Shown: positions 62,523-64,000 of the stretch, one piece after another | Layout: each line of letters starts with the position of its first letter | How positions within the stretch are numbered: position 1 is the first letter of the stretch | Assembly (NCBI GenBank): GCA_907165135.1 | Contig: OU015567.1 | Span: forward strand, 9,243,001 to 9,307,000 | Direction of reading: 5' to 3' | Source: Oikopleura dioica | Lineage: Eukaryota > Chordata > Appendicularia > Copelata > Oikopleuridae | DNA length: 64,000 bases | The notes under the pieces: model-generated | What the model was told of the DNA's origin: nothing | What the model saw: the letters and a program-made list of their open reading frames with translations, nothing else | The model's database searches: none | Program-made: the position numbers and the translations under genes

Positions 62523-64000
62523 ATGTCTCAAGGCTTTTACGAGTTGCTAGCAGCTTTGAGCTCGGAAGATAATGGAATTCGCAGTCAGGCAGAGGAGAAA
62601 TATGCGTCTATAAGTGGAGAGCAGAAATTGCAAGTGTTGCTGCCTGCCATAGCTGATTCCGGTCTAGGCGATACAGCTAGACTTCTTGGTAAATAAAAGT
62701 ACTTCGGCAGATCATGACTAAATTTTAAAGCTTCCGTTCTTCTCAGACGAACAATAACAGTTCAATGGGAAGATTGCTGGCAGCCCCTTAGCGCAAATGA
62801 AACCAGTAACGTCAAATCGAATCTCCTTCAAGTTCTTCATAATCTGGTCTTTGGAAATGTTCCAATGAATGTTATCGTTACACGTAAGCTCGTCGATGCT
62901 GTGGCTGAATTAGCAAGACGATTGATAGAAGACGCAGCGGAATTGAACTCCCCTGAACATGTTTGGCCAGAGATTCTCCAATTTCTATTTCAATGCGCGC
63001 AGTCCGAAAATGTCGAAGTCGCGCTTAATTTGATCCTCAACTGTCCGAGTATATTCGGACCTGATTTGGAGAAATATTCTGATGTTCTTAGAGAGCTTCT
63101 TCTGCAAAGTATGATGGATGATAAGCCGCTCGAGAGACGAGGGCTTGCTGTCAAAGTTGTCTGTAACATCGGTTAGTTAATCGAAATTCATGAATGTTAT
63201 CAATCGTTTGTTTAGTTCTTGAAGATCCCGATTCAAAGATCGTCAAATCCCTTCAATCAATCCTCCCACAGATAATTACAACTGTTGGCCAATACTCAGT
63301 GCAATGCGAAAACCCAGACGTCCTAACCGCGATTGTCGAACTTCAAGAAGCCCTTCCAAAGTTTATGAAGCCAGCAACAGTTGAGCTACTTCAAATTGCA
63401 ATTCAAATCGCCGAAAACAGAGATGTAAATGAAGACATCCGAACAATGGCAGTCGAAAGTTGCGTAACTCTTGGTGAGAGTCTTCCAGGACAAATCAGAA
63501 AGAAGGCTCCTCAAGCTATCGACAAGCTTTGCCTTGTCTGTCTTCAGATGATGATGGAGATTGACGAAGACCCAGAATGGGCGGATCAAACAGTTCCAGA
63601 GGATGACGACGAGGATTTGCCGAATGTGACTGTCGTTGGCGAGTCGAGTTTGGACAGAATTGCTCGATCTCTTGGAGGAAATACAGTTCTCAAATGTATC
63701 GCCCCGCAGATTGCTGAACTATTGAAACCTGAAAAAGTCTGGCAAGAAAAGCGTGCTGCTCTCTTAGGTATGCTTACAGGGTTCTCTCGTTTTTATCGAT
63801 TTATTTCAAGCTCTCTCTGCTATTGCTGAAGGAACAGCAAAATCCATCAAAAGCATTTTACCTGATCTTGTCCCTGCTATGCTCCCATACCTCCAAGATA
63901 AACACGCACGAGTCCGTCATGCTGCTTGTAATTGCGTCGGTCAATTGTCAACCGATTTGAGCCCAGAAATGCAAAAAATGTTCCACTCCGAAATTCTTCA
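62523..64000 (+). CDS. IPO5: Importin-5 (karyopherin beta-3), 5' part, runs off the window
   Basis: A nuclear import receptor built of HEAT repeats. The Met at 62523 is one base after CTATACAG. The N-terminus has FYELLAALSSEDNGIRSQAE, then ARLLASVLLRRTITVQWED. Later exons have EDPEWADQTVPEDDDEDLPN, VVGESSLDRIARSLGGNTVL and ALSAIAEGTAKSIKSILPDL, then HARVRHAACNCVGQLSTDLS, all in the order of IPO5. About 430 of ~1100 residues are within the window. Introns of ~45-70 bp. It starts 230 bp after the TPX2-like stop. Confidence 0.95.

Overview
The window is animal nuclear DNA from a very compact genome, most likely the larvacean tunicate Oikopleura (O. dioica or a close relative). The evidence is: clear metazoan genes (PMCA, nicalin, MED6, Fuzzy, DRG2, importin-5) split by many introns of about 35-60 bp; same-strand genes separated by only 50-300 bp; start codons often 0-5 bases after a splice-acceptor-like AG, as expected for spliced-leader trans-splicing; and several introns that only fit GA-AG or other non-GT donors. 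The species assignment is an inference; I could not run a search.

Region 0.3-8.7 kb (- strand) holds an SLC26 anion transporter whose STAS exon is split by a 5-kb LTR retrotransposon (888-5936; 4-bp target duplication; LTRs look identical). One intron of the same gene holds a 747-bp fold-back element. Region 9.1-19 kb (- strand) is an operon-like run transcribed right to left: small membrane protein, Fuzzy, MED6, a helical-repeat/coiled-coil protein and an LRRCC1-like centrosomal protein. A 940-bp hAT-like element (19195-20134) separates it from a second run (20.2-25.4 kb): NDUFA5, a mitochondrial ferredoxin, nicalin and a shortened PPP1R21. Region 25.7-33.4 kb holds a secreted Arg-P1 serpin, a LAMTOR5-like protein, an unassigned protein, GDP-L-fucose synthase and a PPxY-tailed membrane protein.

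Region 33.3-42.2 kb is an 8.9-kb palindrome resembling a Drosophila FB fold-back transposon: long inverted arms built of ~125-bp and ~57-bp tandem repeats around a ~2.1-kb loop. Three elements are nested in it: a 586-bp TIR element (absent from the other arm, so its empty site is visible), a gag-protease-only LTR retrotransposon, and a 540-bp terminal-repeat miniature retroelement whose two identical LTRs each carry a tRNA-like sequence. The last is the most unusual object here.

Region 43-50.3 kb (- strand) encodes a plasma-membrane Ca2+-ATPase with two alternative calmodulin-binding 3' exons separated by a 433-bp hAT-like MITE. After 2.7 kb without recognisable genes come a GT49 glycosyltransferase, a DDX5/DDX17-type RNA helicase, a small six-cysteine secreted protein, DRG2, a small-Maf-like bZIP factor, a TPX2-like spindle protein and the 5' part of importin-5, which runs off the window.

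Gene coordinates are spans from start to stop codon including introns.
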